Below, in pieces: positions 51,801 to 54,564 of a stretch of 64,000 bases of DNA; positions within the stretch are counted from its first letter, which is position 1, and the number at the start of each line of letters is the position of its first letter. A program made the position numbers and the translations under genes. The notes beneath the pieces were generated by a model, which worked only from the letters and a program-made list of their open reading frames with translations, did no database searches and was not told the origin of the DNA. This DNA comes from Streptomyces achromogenes (GTDB lineage: Bacteria > Actinomycetota > Actinomycetes > Streptomycetales > Streptomycetaceae), in NCBI RefSeq assembly GCF_030816715.1, contig NZ_JAUSYH010000001.1, forward strand, positions 7,626,001 through 7,690,000, read 5' to 3'.

Positions 51801-51921
51801 GCGGATGGACTGCTCCCACGCCGGCATGCTCAAACCGGAGACGCTCCACCGTATCGGCGCAATGATCCAGGACCGCCTGCGGCGCGGGACGGACGGCTCC
51901 TTGGGCGTGTTTCGGAAGTAG
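27886..51921 (+). CDS. ilaS: Seven-module NRPS, ilamycin/rufomycin-type cyclic heptapeptide synthetase
   Basis: 8011 residues in one open frame. Domains: M1 A-T (~25-600); M2 C-A-MT-T (~625-2065); M3 C-A-T (~2075-3105); M4 C-A-T (~3115-4155); M5 C-A-MT-T (~4165-5610); M6 C-A-T (~5620-6670); M7 C-A-T (~6680-7720); TE (~7745-8005, GHSFGG). All six C domains keep HHxxxDG and all seven carriers keep GGHSLLAT. There are no epimerisation domains, so an all-L peptide is expected. Specificity residues aligned by eye to GrsA: M1 DVWTHGGVA, M2/M5/M6 DALFAGAVA, M3 DASTAAAVG (close to known Tyr codes), M4 DVMFVAAVY, M7 DVWTLAAVG. Three equal A domains, two with N-methyltransferases, fit Trp, N-Me-Leu, nitro-Tyr, Ala, N-Me-Leu, Leu, crotylglycine. 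The absence of a C domain in M1 marks the chain start; TE should cyclise head to tail. Confidence 0.95.
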   Translation: MRYVDEPNTSGRSTDGSGHQGAAPDPTTLPDIFGTRAALTPRALAVSAGTTTWTYAELDARANRIAWWLIGQGLGPDDRVAVALPRGAEHIAALLGIMKAGAAYLPLDPEQPTERLARLLRDSGPKAVLLHAGLARRLPPGDARPLLLDAPATGAALAACPATAPHDDDRTRPLLPRDLAYVIHTSGSTGTPKPVGVPHTGFAALVATAARHQTTDAGSRVLQLAPPTFDVAIWELLTTFAGGGTLVVPEHSRLLGEELADVLADEQITHVTLPVPVLATLPVGTESTLPDLRRLHIGGESCPPDLVRRWSADHELVNGYGTTECSVATTLTEPLTALDGGPAQVPIGTPVAEVQVFVLDDVLAPVPAGRAGELYVTGPGLARGYVELPGLTAERFVACPFDAPGGRMYRTGDVVRWNADGQLEFLHRVDDQVKIRGFRVEPGEAEEALRRHPAVAQAVVLPLTHTTGDTRLVAYAVPAPDAEVTPASLRADLQEVLPDHLVPSAVVMLDALPLTPNGKIDRTALPAPEYDRAGVSRAPRTETEAVLCGLFGDILGVPSVGVDDSFFDLGGHSLLATRLVSRVRRVMGVELPLRVLFEAPTVARLVRRLDAGQVRPALEARPRPKSLPLSYAQQRLWFLHKLEGPSATYNMPLALRLTGDVDRDALEAAINDLVVRHEPLRTVFSETADGPVQRVLPADRAHLALRTVTVGQDRLEAEIRAAARHPFDLAADIPAKVWFFRTEDDPDAAVLLLVLHHIAGDGWSAGPLARDLVAAYAARSGGEAPEWPALPVQYGDYTVWQHEVLGDVDDAGSEMARQFGYWALQLAGAPEEVTVPGDRPRPASASYEGGLVSLEFDADLHAGLRGLARSADVTPFMVLQAALAALLSRLGAGSDVVVGSPVAGRMDEGLDDLVGLFVNTLVVRTDVSGDPSFGELLGRVREGCLEAFAHQDVPFELVVERLNPARSGGRHPLFQVALVLQNNEQGRFALPGLGVRTESVGTGTAKFDVTVSLSERFGEDGRPAGLSGFIEYATDLYDQDTVELFGARLVRLLSAAVAGPGLRVGGFDVLGGGERERLLEWSAADGTPVPVTLPGLFAGRVRECPDAVAVVCGDEVWSYGELAERANRLGRWLIGRGVGPGDVVAVAVPASVEQVVSLLGVVSAGAAYVPVDVEYPGARIGWLLEDARPGLVLTTRTAAGSLPEGLSVDVVPLDEVGSEGLSGEEITDAERVVPLRLSHPAYVIYTSGSTGRPKGVEVTHAGVAGFAAGLVERMGVGVGGRVLRTASLSFDASVLELVLAWGSGAALVVPEAGSGLAGAELEEALAGGGVTHAFLPPSVVATLPEGAWERLEGLVALAVGAEACPPELIARWSCGGRRVVNAYGPTEITVAAVISDPLTAGGGVPIGRPVPGAGVFVLDENLALVPVGVPGELYVSGPGLARGYAGRPGLTADRFVAGPFGGPGERMYRTGDLVRWNADGQLQYLGRADDQVKIRGFRIEPGEVQAALEAEPGVSQALVVARPHHDDTRLVAYIVPASAEAEGTVGEQVEEWREIYDSVYGEAGTDVLGEGFEGWNSSYSGEPIPLPEMREWRHAVVERIRRFGPRRVLEIGVGSGLLMGHVAAGVESYWATDFSSSVVERLRGQVAGLGWDHVVVRCQAADDVSGLPVGEFDTIVINSVVQYFPGWEYLERVLDQAFGLLAEGGRLIVGDVRHRGLLRAFQTAVQVRQSGVGDTARLRAAVEQAVVTEKELLLDPGFFAAWAAGRPEAVGVDVRWKRGAAHNELTRHRYDVVLHKTPAQPLQLAGVPVLTWGRDIETWEALGDVALPVRVSGVPNARLTGEVAAARAMAADEPVERVRELLDGGSGLDPEEVCLWARARGWDAVVTVGSDGADTMDVVFVPGGTGAVSDVFVPVGGGSLAGSASDPVRTRVVGELVSTLRRSLSERLPSHLVPAAFVVLEALPLTVSGKVDRGALPAPEYAFTASRAARTPQEEIVCALFAEVLGLPAVGVEDDFFALGGHSLLATRLVNRIRGVLGVDLALRALFDQPTVAGVVRRLSAAGSRPVLERRERPHRLPLSFAQRRMWFLYKFEGASATYNIPLVLRLTGELDVPAMEAALNDVIARHEPLRTVFPDLDGEPYQHILTPTEAHLTLTVEDARSGERRDRLVHDMARHGFELDREMPLRAKLLTTGPGEAMLMLTLHHIAGDGWSMAPLAEDLVTAYAARREGRSPQWSAMPVQYADYGLWQHELLGEDTDPDSLLRRQAAYWTDHLRGLPDVVCPPTDRPRPSEASHNSEMLPFEIDAPTHAALRELARAHGATLFMVLHAGLAGLMSRLGAGTDIAVGSPIAGRTDEGLDDLVGFFVNTLVMRTDTSGRPSFADLLAQVRETSLAAYTHQDIPFEYLVEKLNPQRSTAHHPLVQVMLTLQNTAEVCFDLPGLQARLENPGQGSSQFDLLLNIGETFDENGGPAGITGFVEYATDVYDPHTVAAFGARYIRLLNTAAAAADLPIDTLDLLAPEERRQLLGWSGAHGSARLEPLTLPGLFAEAVRRAPTSPAVVRGDEELTYAELDAWSNRIARLLADRGLGPGRRAALLMRRGPGLLAALLGVLKTGAAYVPVDPDYPADRRTYMLGDAEPAVVLDDEWVRQDFTDCPDTGLGITVDPAYTAYVIYTSGSTGRPKGVEVTHAGIAGLAAAKRAAFALRPGDRVLQFSPSSFDAMVSEMVTTFSAAATLVVPEETGIAGRELAELLHRERITNATLPPSVLVTLEDTHGPDRLTGLTTLAVAGEACPPDVAARWAPGRRMINAYGPTESTVGAAMSPLPAGRETGVVPIGRPLPGLSGLVLDERLELAPAGVWGELYVSGAGLARGYVGRPGLTAERFVACPFTGAGAGARMYRTGDLARWNADGQLEYLGRADDQVKIRGFRIEPGEIEAVLRGRPDVAQAAVTAHEQQDGVSRLVAYLVPEEGRELSVSAVRDAARDRLPDYMVPSAFVVLDAVPRTPSGKLDRAALPAPDFTSTLRRAARTPQEQILATLFADILGVPAVGVDDDFFDLGGHSLLATRLVSRVRAVLGVEVPLRALFDAPTVAGLAGRLSDAGSRPVLERRVRPEVLPLSFAQRRLWFLYKFEGASATYNMPLVLRLTGKLDIGALEAALNDVIARHEPLRTVFPDVDGQPYQCVRDAADVRLELTPEPVPEDELDARVEDCVRHRFELDREVAVRPRLLSTGPDSHVLVLTIHHIAGDGWSLGPLADDLKSAYTARREGERPKWSALPVQYADYSLWQHELLGDGTDPDALFAGQEAYWSEHLAGLPEVVSLPTDRPRPPVASKRGAEAAFTLDAPTHAALRELARSADATLFMVLHTGLAALLTRLGAGADIAVGSPIAGRTDENLDDLVGFFVNTLILRTDTSGDPAFADLLAQVRETSLAAYTHQDLPFEYLVEKLNPQRSTAHHPLIQVMLALQNNADLRFDLPGLHTELIAPAPGGSQFDLTLNLVESLDEDGRPAGLTGMIEYATDLYDAATVDAFAARWTRLLAAAAEDPHRRVGALDILDADERHTLATWSTSPRTETQATLPELFERQVRTTPHAPALIDADGTASYAELDARANQIAHWLITRGAGPESPVGVAVDRSRTQIAVILGVLKAGAAYLPIDPGYPDERIAYLVSDARPALVLATRPLDVRAPLVLTDDPATAAAWDRQPTRALRDRDRTAPLCPSNAAYVIYTSGSTGTPKGVTVTHAGLAGLTATAERFGLGEGSRTLQFTSSNFDVSVMELLTGFTVGAALVQTGTEHLVGDELAAALATHRATHLFIPPSVLATLPASAESALPDLRSLVVAGEACPTALAARWSAGRLMINAYGPTEATVYATTSPPLTGTTAPIGTPVVGARVFVLDGGLTPVPPGVPGELYLAGPGLARGYVRRPGLTAERFVACPFDAPGGRMYRTGDVVRWNADGQLEYLGRVDDQVKIRGFRVEPGEVEEALRRLPAVAQAVVAPFVHGSELRLAAYAVPVPVPDAQITPASLRADLQEVLPDYLVPSTVILLDALPLTPNGKVDRAALPTPRYAGHTATAPRTPQEEILCGLFGDILGVPAVGVDDSFFDLGGHSLLATRLVSRVRRAMGVELPLRVLFEAPTVARLVRRLDAGQVRPALEARPRPESLPLSYAQQRLWFLHKLEGPSATYNMPFALRLTGDVDRDALEAAINDVVVRHESLRTVFPEREGRPYQCVLPVDEARVPLTVEPVTEPEVTPRIAATIRHGFRLDRDVPVHAHLLDITGSDDAVLVLVLHHIAGDGWSAGPLARDLVAAYAARSGGEAPAWPALPVQYGDYTVWQHEVLGDVDDPSSVIGGQFAYWKNQLDGAPEEVTVPGDRPRPASASYDGEVTGFEIGADLHAGLRDLARSADVTLFMVLHAGLASLLSRLGAGSDVVVGSPVAGRMDEGLDDLIGFFVNTLVVRTDVSGDPSFGELLGRVREGCLEAFAHQDVPFELVVERLNPARSGGRHPLFQVALVLQNNEEGRFALPGLGVRTESVGTGTAKFDVTVSLSERFGEDGRPAGLSGFIEYATDLYDARTVELFGARLVRVLSAAVAGPGLRVGGFDVLGGGERERLLGWSAADGTPVPTTLPDLFAGRVRECPDAVAVVCGDEVWSYGELAERANRLGRWLIGRGVGPGDLVAVAVPAGVEQVVSLLGVVSAGAAYVPVDVEYPGARIGWLLEDARPGLVLTTRTAAGSLPEGLSVDVVPLDEVGSEGLSGEEITDAERVVPLRLSHPAYVIYTSGSTGRPKGVEVTHAGVAGFAAGLVERMGVGVGGRVLRTASLSFDASVLELVLAWGSGAALVVPEGSGLAGEELEVALSVGRVTHAFLPPSVVATLPEGAWERLEGLVALAVGAEACPPELIARWSCGGRRVVNAYGPTEITVAAAISDPLSAGGGVPIGRPVPGAGVFVLDENLALVPVGVPGELYVSGPGLARGYAGRPGLTAERFVASPFGAGGERMYRTGDLVRWNADGQLQYLGRADDQVKIRGFRIEPGEVQAALEAEPGVSQALVVARPHHDDTRLVAYIVPASAEAEGTTGEQVDEWREIYDSVYGDAVHDGEAGADVLGEGFEGWNSSYSGEPIPLPEMREWRDQVLERIRGFAPRRVLEIGVGSGLLMGHVAAGVESYWATDFSSSVVERLRGQVAGLGWDHVVVRCQAADDVSGLPVGEFDTIVINSVVQYFPGWEYLERVLDQAFGLLAEGGRLIVGDVRHRGLLRAFQTAVQVRQSGVGDTARLRAAVEQAVVTEKELLLDPGFFAAWAAGRPEAVGVDVRWKRGAAHNELTRHRYDVVLHKAPSQLLSLARTPVMGWGRDVEALDALGDVALPVRVSGVPNARLTGEVAAARAMAADEPVERVRELLDGGSGLDPEEVCLWARARGWDAVVTVGQKEFDTFDVVLLPGGAATGAVSDVFVPVGGGSLAGSASDPVRTRVVGELVSTLRRSLSERLPSHLVPAAFVVLEALPLTVSGKVDRGALPAPEYAFTASRAARTPQEEIVCALFAEVLGLPAVGVEDDFFALGGHSLLATRLVNRIRGVLGVDLALRALFDQPTVAGVVRRLSAAGSRPVLERRERPHRLPLSFAQRRMWFLYKFEGASATYNIPLVLRLTGELDVPAMEAALNDVIARHEPLRTVFPDLDGEPYQHILTPTEAHLTLTVEDARSGDAVASRLAACVRHGFELDSEIPLAAELLTSGPREAVLVLVMHHIAADGWSMTPLAADLASAYAARRGGEGPEWTPLPVQYADYSVWQHELLGEDTDPDSLLRRQAAYWTDHLRGLPDVVSLPTDRPRTATPSGRSDTVSFALDASTHTALRELARAADATLFMVLHAGLAALLSRLGAGRDIAVGSPIAGRTDEGLDDLVGFFVNTLVIRADVTSDPTFRELLTQIRETSLAAYSHQDIPFEYLVERLNPQRSPGHHPLVQIMLALQNSTDLAFELPGVRAEFEDPGVSGSQFDLTVNMGETFDEDGHPAGMSGLIEYATDLYDARTVELFGARLVRVLSAAVAGPGLRVGGFDVLGGGERERLLGWSAADGTPVPTTLPDLFAGRVRECPDAVAVVCGDEVWSYGELAKRANRLARWLIDRGMGPGDLVAVAVPAGVEQLVSLLGVVSAGAAYVPVDVEYPGARIGWLLEDARPGLVLTTRTAAGSLPEGLPVEVVAVDDPSVTEACAFLSGEEITDVERVVPLRLSHPAYVIYTSGSTGRPKGVEVTHAGIAGFAAGLVERMGVGAGGRVLRTASLSFDASVLELVLAWGSGAALVVPEGSGLAGEELEEALAGGGVTHAFLPPSVVATLPEGAWERLDDLVALAVGAEACPPELIARWSCGGRRVVNAYGPTEITVAAAISDPLTAGGGVPIGRPVPGAGVFVLDENLALVPVGVPGELYVSGPGLARGYAGRPGLTAERFVASPFGAGGERLYRTGDLVRWNADGQLQYLGRADDQVKIRGFRIEPGEIQAALEAEPGVSQALVVARPHHDDTRLVAYIVPEDRLGRSLGALRESLSRDLPRYMVPSAIVALDAFPLTVSGKIDRSALPAPEYGGSDTSRAPRTQTEEVLCELFAGVLGVPAVGVDDDFFDLGGHSLLATRLVSRVRAVLGVEVPLRALFDAPTVAGLAGRLSDAGSRPVLERRVRPEVLPLSFAQRRLWFLYKFEGASATYNMPLVLRLTGKLDIGALEAALNDVIARHEPLRTVFPDVDGRPRQRVLGPEQARIGVEVEEIGEEQVPERVARIVRQGFELDREIPFRAGLLVTGPDASVLVVVIHHIAADGWSMGPLTRDLVAAYTARRDGARPEWAPLPLEYADFTLWQHDLLGDDSDPDSLFVRQAAYWADQLAGLPEQATLPPDRPRPALPSYRGDVTQFRTGAETHAGLRALARSADSTLFMVLQAGLAALLSRLGAGDDIPVGSPIAGRGDENLDDLVGFFVSTLVLRTDTSGDPTFAELLARVRETCLAAYTHQDLPFEYLVEKVNPQRSIAHHPLFQVVLVLQNDDGLFQVVLVLQNDDGARFDLPGLQVGAEKAGAGSAKFDVFVSVTETFDEAGEPAGLTGLVEYATDLYDATTIDAFTARWTRLLDSAIGDPRRPVRSLEILAPHERGTLLEWSGADRADLPPVTLPELFRSAVERAPDAVATISGRGGTSYSELSYAELDRRSNRVAHHLLGLGVGPGQRVALRMRRGPELVATVLGVVKTGAAYVPVDPDYPAERIAYMLADADPAVVLDDAWTAGMNEAALPDTDPGVPVHPAHTAYVIYTSGSTGRPKGVEVTHAGFANLARAQLDAFALAPDSRVLQFASPSFDVSVWELVMAFASGAALVAASAEALAGDALAETLSGRRVTHVTLPPSVLATLDARGPGVPFPDLAVLLVAGEACSPDLTERWAPGRRMINAYGPTESTVGAAMSTPLTGRESGVVPMGRPLFGLSGYVLDGGLHPVPQGVVGELYVAGAGLARGYLGRPGLTAERFVANPLGGPGERMYRTGDVVRWNADGQLEYLGRADDQVKIRGFRVEPGEIQAELLRLPGLVQAFVAVHRHGGTDPRLVAYVVPEDPGGFSAAAVREALRERLPGYMVPSAVTALPELPLSPNGKVDRKALPAPDYGGRGGRPPRTPREEVLCTLYAEVLGLPGVSVDDGFFDLGGHSLLATGLISRIQAVLGVELPLRALFEAPTVAELARRLDEDADGGSGAGEGGSGRSTAFEVLLPLRTKGDQAPLFCLHSGGGMCWNYASLLPHIDADIPLYGLQARGLSDPGNLPGSVEEVADDCIEAMLRVQPEGPYRLMGHSFGGIVAHAVAARLAGRGQRVELMVCLDAKPAAQEDIPEHAHEEYYRGILELLGVSTVEVPTEDMTFDEFAAVARTTNTVLGSIEESEFLTIMRVMENNIDITGRYRHQRVATEMMLFAATQETDNVLEPDVWHEFVDGPLEYRRMDCSHAGMLKPETLHRIGAMIQDRLRRGTDGSLGVFRK
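29525..29900 (+). repeat. PCP1-C2 junction repeat, pairs with 40151-40526
   Basis: About 375 bp covering the module 1 carrier protein and the start of the module 2 condensation domain are nearly identical to the module 4/5 junction at an offset of 10,626 bp. Confidence 0.85.
30572..34376 (+). repeat. Long repeat: C2 end to C3 start, pairs with 41195-45020
   Basis: About 3.8 kb covering the end of C2, A2, the N-methyltransferase, PCP2 and the start of C3 are nearly identical to the same region of modules 5/6 (offset ~10.62 kb, shifted by small in-frame indels). It is TTG-leucine rich in large parts, unlike M1, M3 and M4 adenylation domains. Confidence 0.9.
37021..37426 (+). repeat. PCP3-C4 junction repeat, pairs with 47722-48127
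   Basis: About 406 bp of the module 3 carrier and following C-domain start match the module 6/7 junction apparently base for base at an offset of 10,701 bp. Both borders are sharp. Confidence 0.9.
40151..40526 (+). repeat. PCP4-C5 junction repeat, pairs with 29525-29900
   Basis: Second copy of the module 1/2 junction, here joining module 4 to module 5. Confidence 0.85.
41195..45020 (+). repeat. Long repeat: C5 end to C6 start, pairs with 30572-34376
   Basis: Second copy of the 3.8-kb C-A-MT-PCP-C block. It differs by a few in-frame insertions, for example six extra codons (about 43195-43212) in the linker before the methyltransferase. Its A-domain portion recurs a third time at 45967-47494. 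Confidence 0.9.
45967..47494 (+). repeat. Third copy of the Leu A-domain block (module 6), without MT
   Basis: About 1.5 kb nearly identical to 41600-43114. Identity stops exactly where modules 2 and 5 begin the methyltransferase insertion; from there module 6 continues with an ordinary A-domain C-terminal subdomain. Confidence 0.88.
47722..48127 (+). repeat. PCP6-C7 junction repeat, pairs with 37021-37426
   Basis: Second copy of the module 3/4 junction, here joining module 6 to module 7. Confidence 0.9.
48970..49047 (+). repeat. 39-bp in-frame tandem duplication in C7 domain
   Basis: Two adjacent 39-base units (48970-49008, 49009-49047) differ only at the first base (CTG versus TTG) and duplicate 13 residues (LFQVVLVLQNDDG). 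None of the other five C domains has this insertion at the equivalent FQVxLxLQN strand. Confidence 0.95.
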
Positions 51922-51967
51922 CGTCGACTGCCCGAAGGCAGGCGGGACTTTCGAAACACGCCCAAGG
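51899..51967. terminator. Large stem-loop spanning the NRPS stop codon
   Basis: A 16-bp perfect inverted repeat (51899-51914 with 51952-51967) extends inward to 20 pairs with one G-T wobble. The loop of 29 bases begins with the TAG stop and contains a nested CTGCC-CGAA-GGCAG hairpin. It lies between the convergent NRPS and oxidase genes, so a bidirectional terminator is the simplest reading. The left arm encodes the last residues of the NRPS. Confidence 0.75.
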
Positions 51968-52062
51968 CGAGGGGACGGGGAGGTTCAGAGACGCCGAGGA
52001 CCACCGAGGCCGGCGACGTCGGCACGCGCGACCTCGGTGCCCGGCGACGCTGGGCGGAATCT

Positions 52063-53313
52063 CTAACCGACGCGCAACCGGACGCGGTCCGGGGTGAGGT
52101 CCTTGACCGAGGTGGCGCCCAGCAACTGCATGGTCTGCCGGACCTCGGCCGAGAGGATGTCCAGTACCCGGCGCACGCCGGCCTCGCCGCCCGCCATCAG
52201 TCCGTAGAGGTAGGCGCGGCCGACGAGGACCGCCGTGGCGCCCATGCAGACCGCCGCCACGGCGTCCGCACCGGAGCGCACCCCGCCATCGAGATAGACC
52301 TCCGCGGCACCGTCCACCGCCCTGACCACCGCGGGCAGTTCCTCCAACGGCACCGGCGAGCGGTCCAGTTGACGCCCGCCGTGATTGCTGACGACCAGGG
52401 CGTCCACTCCGAGGCCGACGATCACCCGTGCGTCCTCGGCCGTCTGGACGCCCTTGACGATCAGCTTGCCCGGCCAGACCTCCCGCAGCCACGCCACATC
52501 GTCGGCGGTCGCCCCGGGGTCGAACATCAGATTGCCGAGATCCGCGGCGGTGCCCTGCCAACGGGTGAGAGAGGCGAACTCCAGTGGCGGGGTGGTCAGC
52601 AGGTTCAGCCACCACCACGGCCGCAGCGCCCCGTCCAGCAAGGTGCGCGCGGTCAGCGCCGGCGGGATCGTCATGCCGTTGCGCACGTCCCGCAGCCGCG
52701 ATCCCGCGACCGGCGTGTCCACGGTCAACATCAGTGCCTCGTACCCGGCCTCCGCGGCGCCGCACACCAGATCAAGGCTGCGGGCCCGGTCCCGCCACAG
52801 GTACAACTGGAACCAGCGGCGTACGCCGGGCACGGCGGCGGCCAGCGTCCCGGCGGCCGTGGTGCCCATCGTGGACAGCGTGTACGGCACCCCGTGGGCG
52901 GCGGCCGCCCGGGCCACGGCCACCTCGCCCTCGTGGTGCATCATCCGCGTGAAGCCGGTCGGAGCGAGCGCGACGGGCAGAGCGGACACCTCGCCGAGCA
53001 GAGCCGCCGAGGTGTCGACCGCCGAGACGTCCCGCAACACGGTGGGCCGGAACTCGATCCGGCGGAAGGCGGACCGGTTGCGGGCCAGCGAGAGTTCCTC
53101 GCCCGCGGCACCGTCCGTGTAGTCGAAGACGGCTCTTGGGGCACGCCGGCGGGCGGCGGCCCGCAGGTCCGCCACGTCGGCGGCGGCGGCGAGCCGTCGC
53201 TGGGCCCCGCCGGGCCGGGGCCGCCGCGGTCTCAGCAGAGGCGCGAGTTCGGCCGGGCGCGGGAACCGGCGCCGGAGGCGGTCGCCCACCGGTGGTGACG
53301 GGAAGCTGTCCAA
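52063..53313 (-). CDS. FMN-dependent alpha-hydroxy-acid oxidase
   Basis: 416 residues of the lactate/glycolate/mandelate oxidase family. FDYTDGAAGEE near the N-terminus, LAPTGFTRMMHHEGE, QLYLWRDR, LTVDTPVAGSRLRD, IVKGVQ, the catalytic SNHGGRQLD and the phosphate-binding DGGVRSGADA / GRAYLYG are all present. It oxidises a 2-hydroxy acid to a 2-oxo acid with FMN. It converges on the NRPS across the stem-loop, so it may be the first flanking gene or the last pathway gene. I infer a possible role turning 2-hydroxyhex-4-enoate into the 2-oxo acid used by the aminotransferase, like hydroxymandelate oxidase in hydroxyphenylglycine supply. MftD-type enzymes are related, but no mycofactocin genes are near. 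Confidence 0.88.
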   Translation of the reverse strand: MDSFPSPPVGDRLRRRFPRPAELAPLLRPRRPRPGGAQRRLAAAADVADLRAAARRRAPRAVFDYTDGAAGEELSLARNRSAFRRIEFRPTVLRDVSAVDTSAALLGEVSALPVALAPTGFTRMMHHEGEVAVARAAAAHGVPYTLSTMGTTAAGTLAAAVPGVRRWFQLYLWRDRARSLDLVCGAAEAGYEALMLTVDTPVAGSRLRDVRNGMTIPPALTARTLLDGALRPWWWLNLLTTPPLEFASLTRWQGTAADLGNLMFDPGATADDVAWLREVWPGKLIVKGVQTAEDARVIVGLGVDALVVSNHGGRQLDRSPVPLEELPAVVRAVDGAAEVYLDGGVRSGADAVAAVCMGATAVLVGRAYLYGLMAGGEAGVRRVLDILSAEVRQTMQLLGATSVKDLTPDRVRLRVG

Positions 53314-53568
53314 GGCCCCTCCTCGTTCTCAGAGCCCTCGCGGCCGGCCACGGGCTGTGCCCGGCAGACCCGGGGGCCGTCCTGCCAGGTCACGGGCACT
53401 GTACGGCCGGGGTGTGGCGCCCGACGACAACTGTTCGGCTGCGCAAGGCCGTCCGACCCGTACCGTCCCTCCGCGCCAGCCCGTCGGAGCCGTGCTGCCC
53501 CTCCGCGCAGGCCTGTGGGGGGTGACGGCCTGCGTTCAACTGCGCACGAGTCCCACGGACCTCGTGCC

Positions 53569-53582
53569 TATCGTTTACGCCA
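53569..53582 (+). promoter_or_regulatory. -10 element for a leaderless hemC start
   Basis: TATCGT (53569-53574) lies eight bases before the ATG at 53582 and no ribosome binding site intervenes. The rest of 53314-53581 is the divergent promoter region with the oxidase; I see no further clear site. Confidence 0.35.
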
Positions 53583-54529
53583 TGAGCCTTCCCGAGGTGA
53601 TCCGGATCGTCTCCCGTGACTCGCCCATGGCCTTGGCGCAGGTCGAGCGGGTCCGCGCCGAACTCGCCACCGTACAGCCCGGGTTGGCGACGGAAGTGGT
53701 CGCGGTGCGCACCACCGGCGACCGATGGCTGGGCGACCTGTCGCTGGTCGAGGGAAAGGGCGCCTTCGTCAAGGAGGTCGACGCCGCGCTGCTGGACGGC
53801 ACGGCCGACCTCGCGGTGCACTGCGTGAAGGACGTCCCCGCCGACCGGCCGCTGCCCGAGGGCACCGTCTTCGCCGCCTTCTTGGCCAGGGACGACATCC
53901 GCGACGCCCTGGTGCACCCCGACGGACTCACTCTCGACCGGCTGCCGCCGGGCACCCGGATCGGCACCTCGTCCGTGCGCCGCACGGCCCAACTGGCCGC
54001 CTCCCACCCGCACGTGGAGTGTGTACCGATGCGGGGCAACGCCAACCGGCGCTTGGCCCGGATGGCCGCGGGCGACGCGGAGGCCCTGTTGCTCGCGGTG
54101 GCCGGCCTGGAGCGGATCGGCCGCCGGGACGCCATCAGTGAAGTCATCGACCCCGAGGCCATGATGCCGGCCCTGGGGGCGGGAGCGCTGGCTCTGCAGT
54201 GCCGCGAGGGCGACACCGAGCTGATCGCGGCGGTCGGCGCACTCGACGACGAGAACACGCACCGCGAGGTGACCGCCGAGCGCATGCTGCTGCATGTGCT
54301 CCAAGGCCACTGCAACAGCCCGATCGCCGGGTTCGCCAGGACGTCCCGGGACGGCGAACTCTCCCTACGGGCCCGCGTCTTCAGCGCCGACGGCAAGAAG
54401 AGCCTCCACGCCCACGAGTGGGCCGGGCCCCTCGGCCCCGAGACCCTGGGTATGTCGGTCGGGGTGGCGCTGCTCCGCCAAGGGGCCCGCGAACTGATCG
54501 ACGGCAACGGCGCCGGAGGCGGTGGGTGA
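53582..54529 (+). CDS. hemC: Hydroxymethylbilane synthase (porphobilinogen deaminase) paralogue
   Basis: 315 residues. SRDSPMALAQVERV, VEGKGAFVKEVDAALLDGTADLAVHCVKDVP, GTSSVRRTAQLAA, MRGNANRRLARM and LQGHCNSPIAGFA (the cysteine that carries the dipyrromethane cofactor) identify HemC. It polymerises four porphobilinogens to hydroxymethylbilane for haem, sirohaem and cobalamin. The motif usually written RGNVxTRL is altered, and no hemA, hemB or hemD lies nearby, so this may be a second copy. It could raise haem supply for the NOS and the four P450s, but that is speculation. The ATG at 53582 aligns with the normal family N-terminus. Confidence 0.88.
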   Translation: MSLPEVIRIVSRDSPMALAQVERVRAELATVQPGLATEVVAVRTTGDRWLGDLSLVEGKGAFVKEVDAALLDGTADLAVHCVKDVPADRPLPEGTVFAAFLARDDIRDALVHPDGLTLDRLPPGTRIGTSSVRRTAQLAASHPHVECVPMRGNANRRLARMAAGDAEALLLAVAGLERIGRRDAISEVIDPEAMMPALGAGALALQCREGDTELIAAVGALDDENTHREVTAERMLLHVLQGHCNSPIAGFARTSRDGELSLRARVFSADGKKSLHAHEWAGPLGPETLGMSVGVALLRQGARELIDGNGAGGGG

Positions 54530-54564
54530 GCGTGGCGCGCCGAGGGTGCCCACGGCTCGTCCGC

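Noticed and set aside
48411..52097. A 1228-codon plus-strand frame overlapping the last NRPS modules
   Set aside because: It is the +1 shadow of the NRPS: Arg/Ala/Pro-rich, no motifs, and the NRPS frame carries C7, A7, PCP7 and TE over the same bases.
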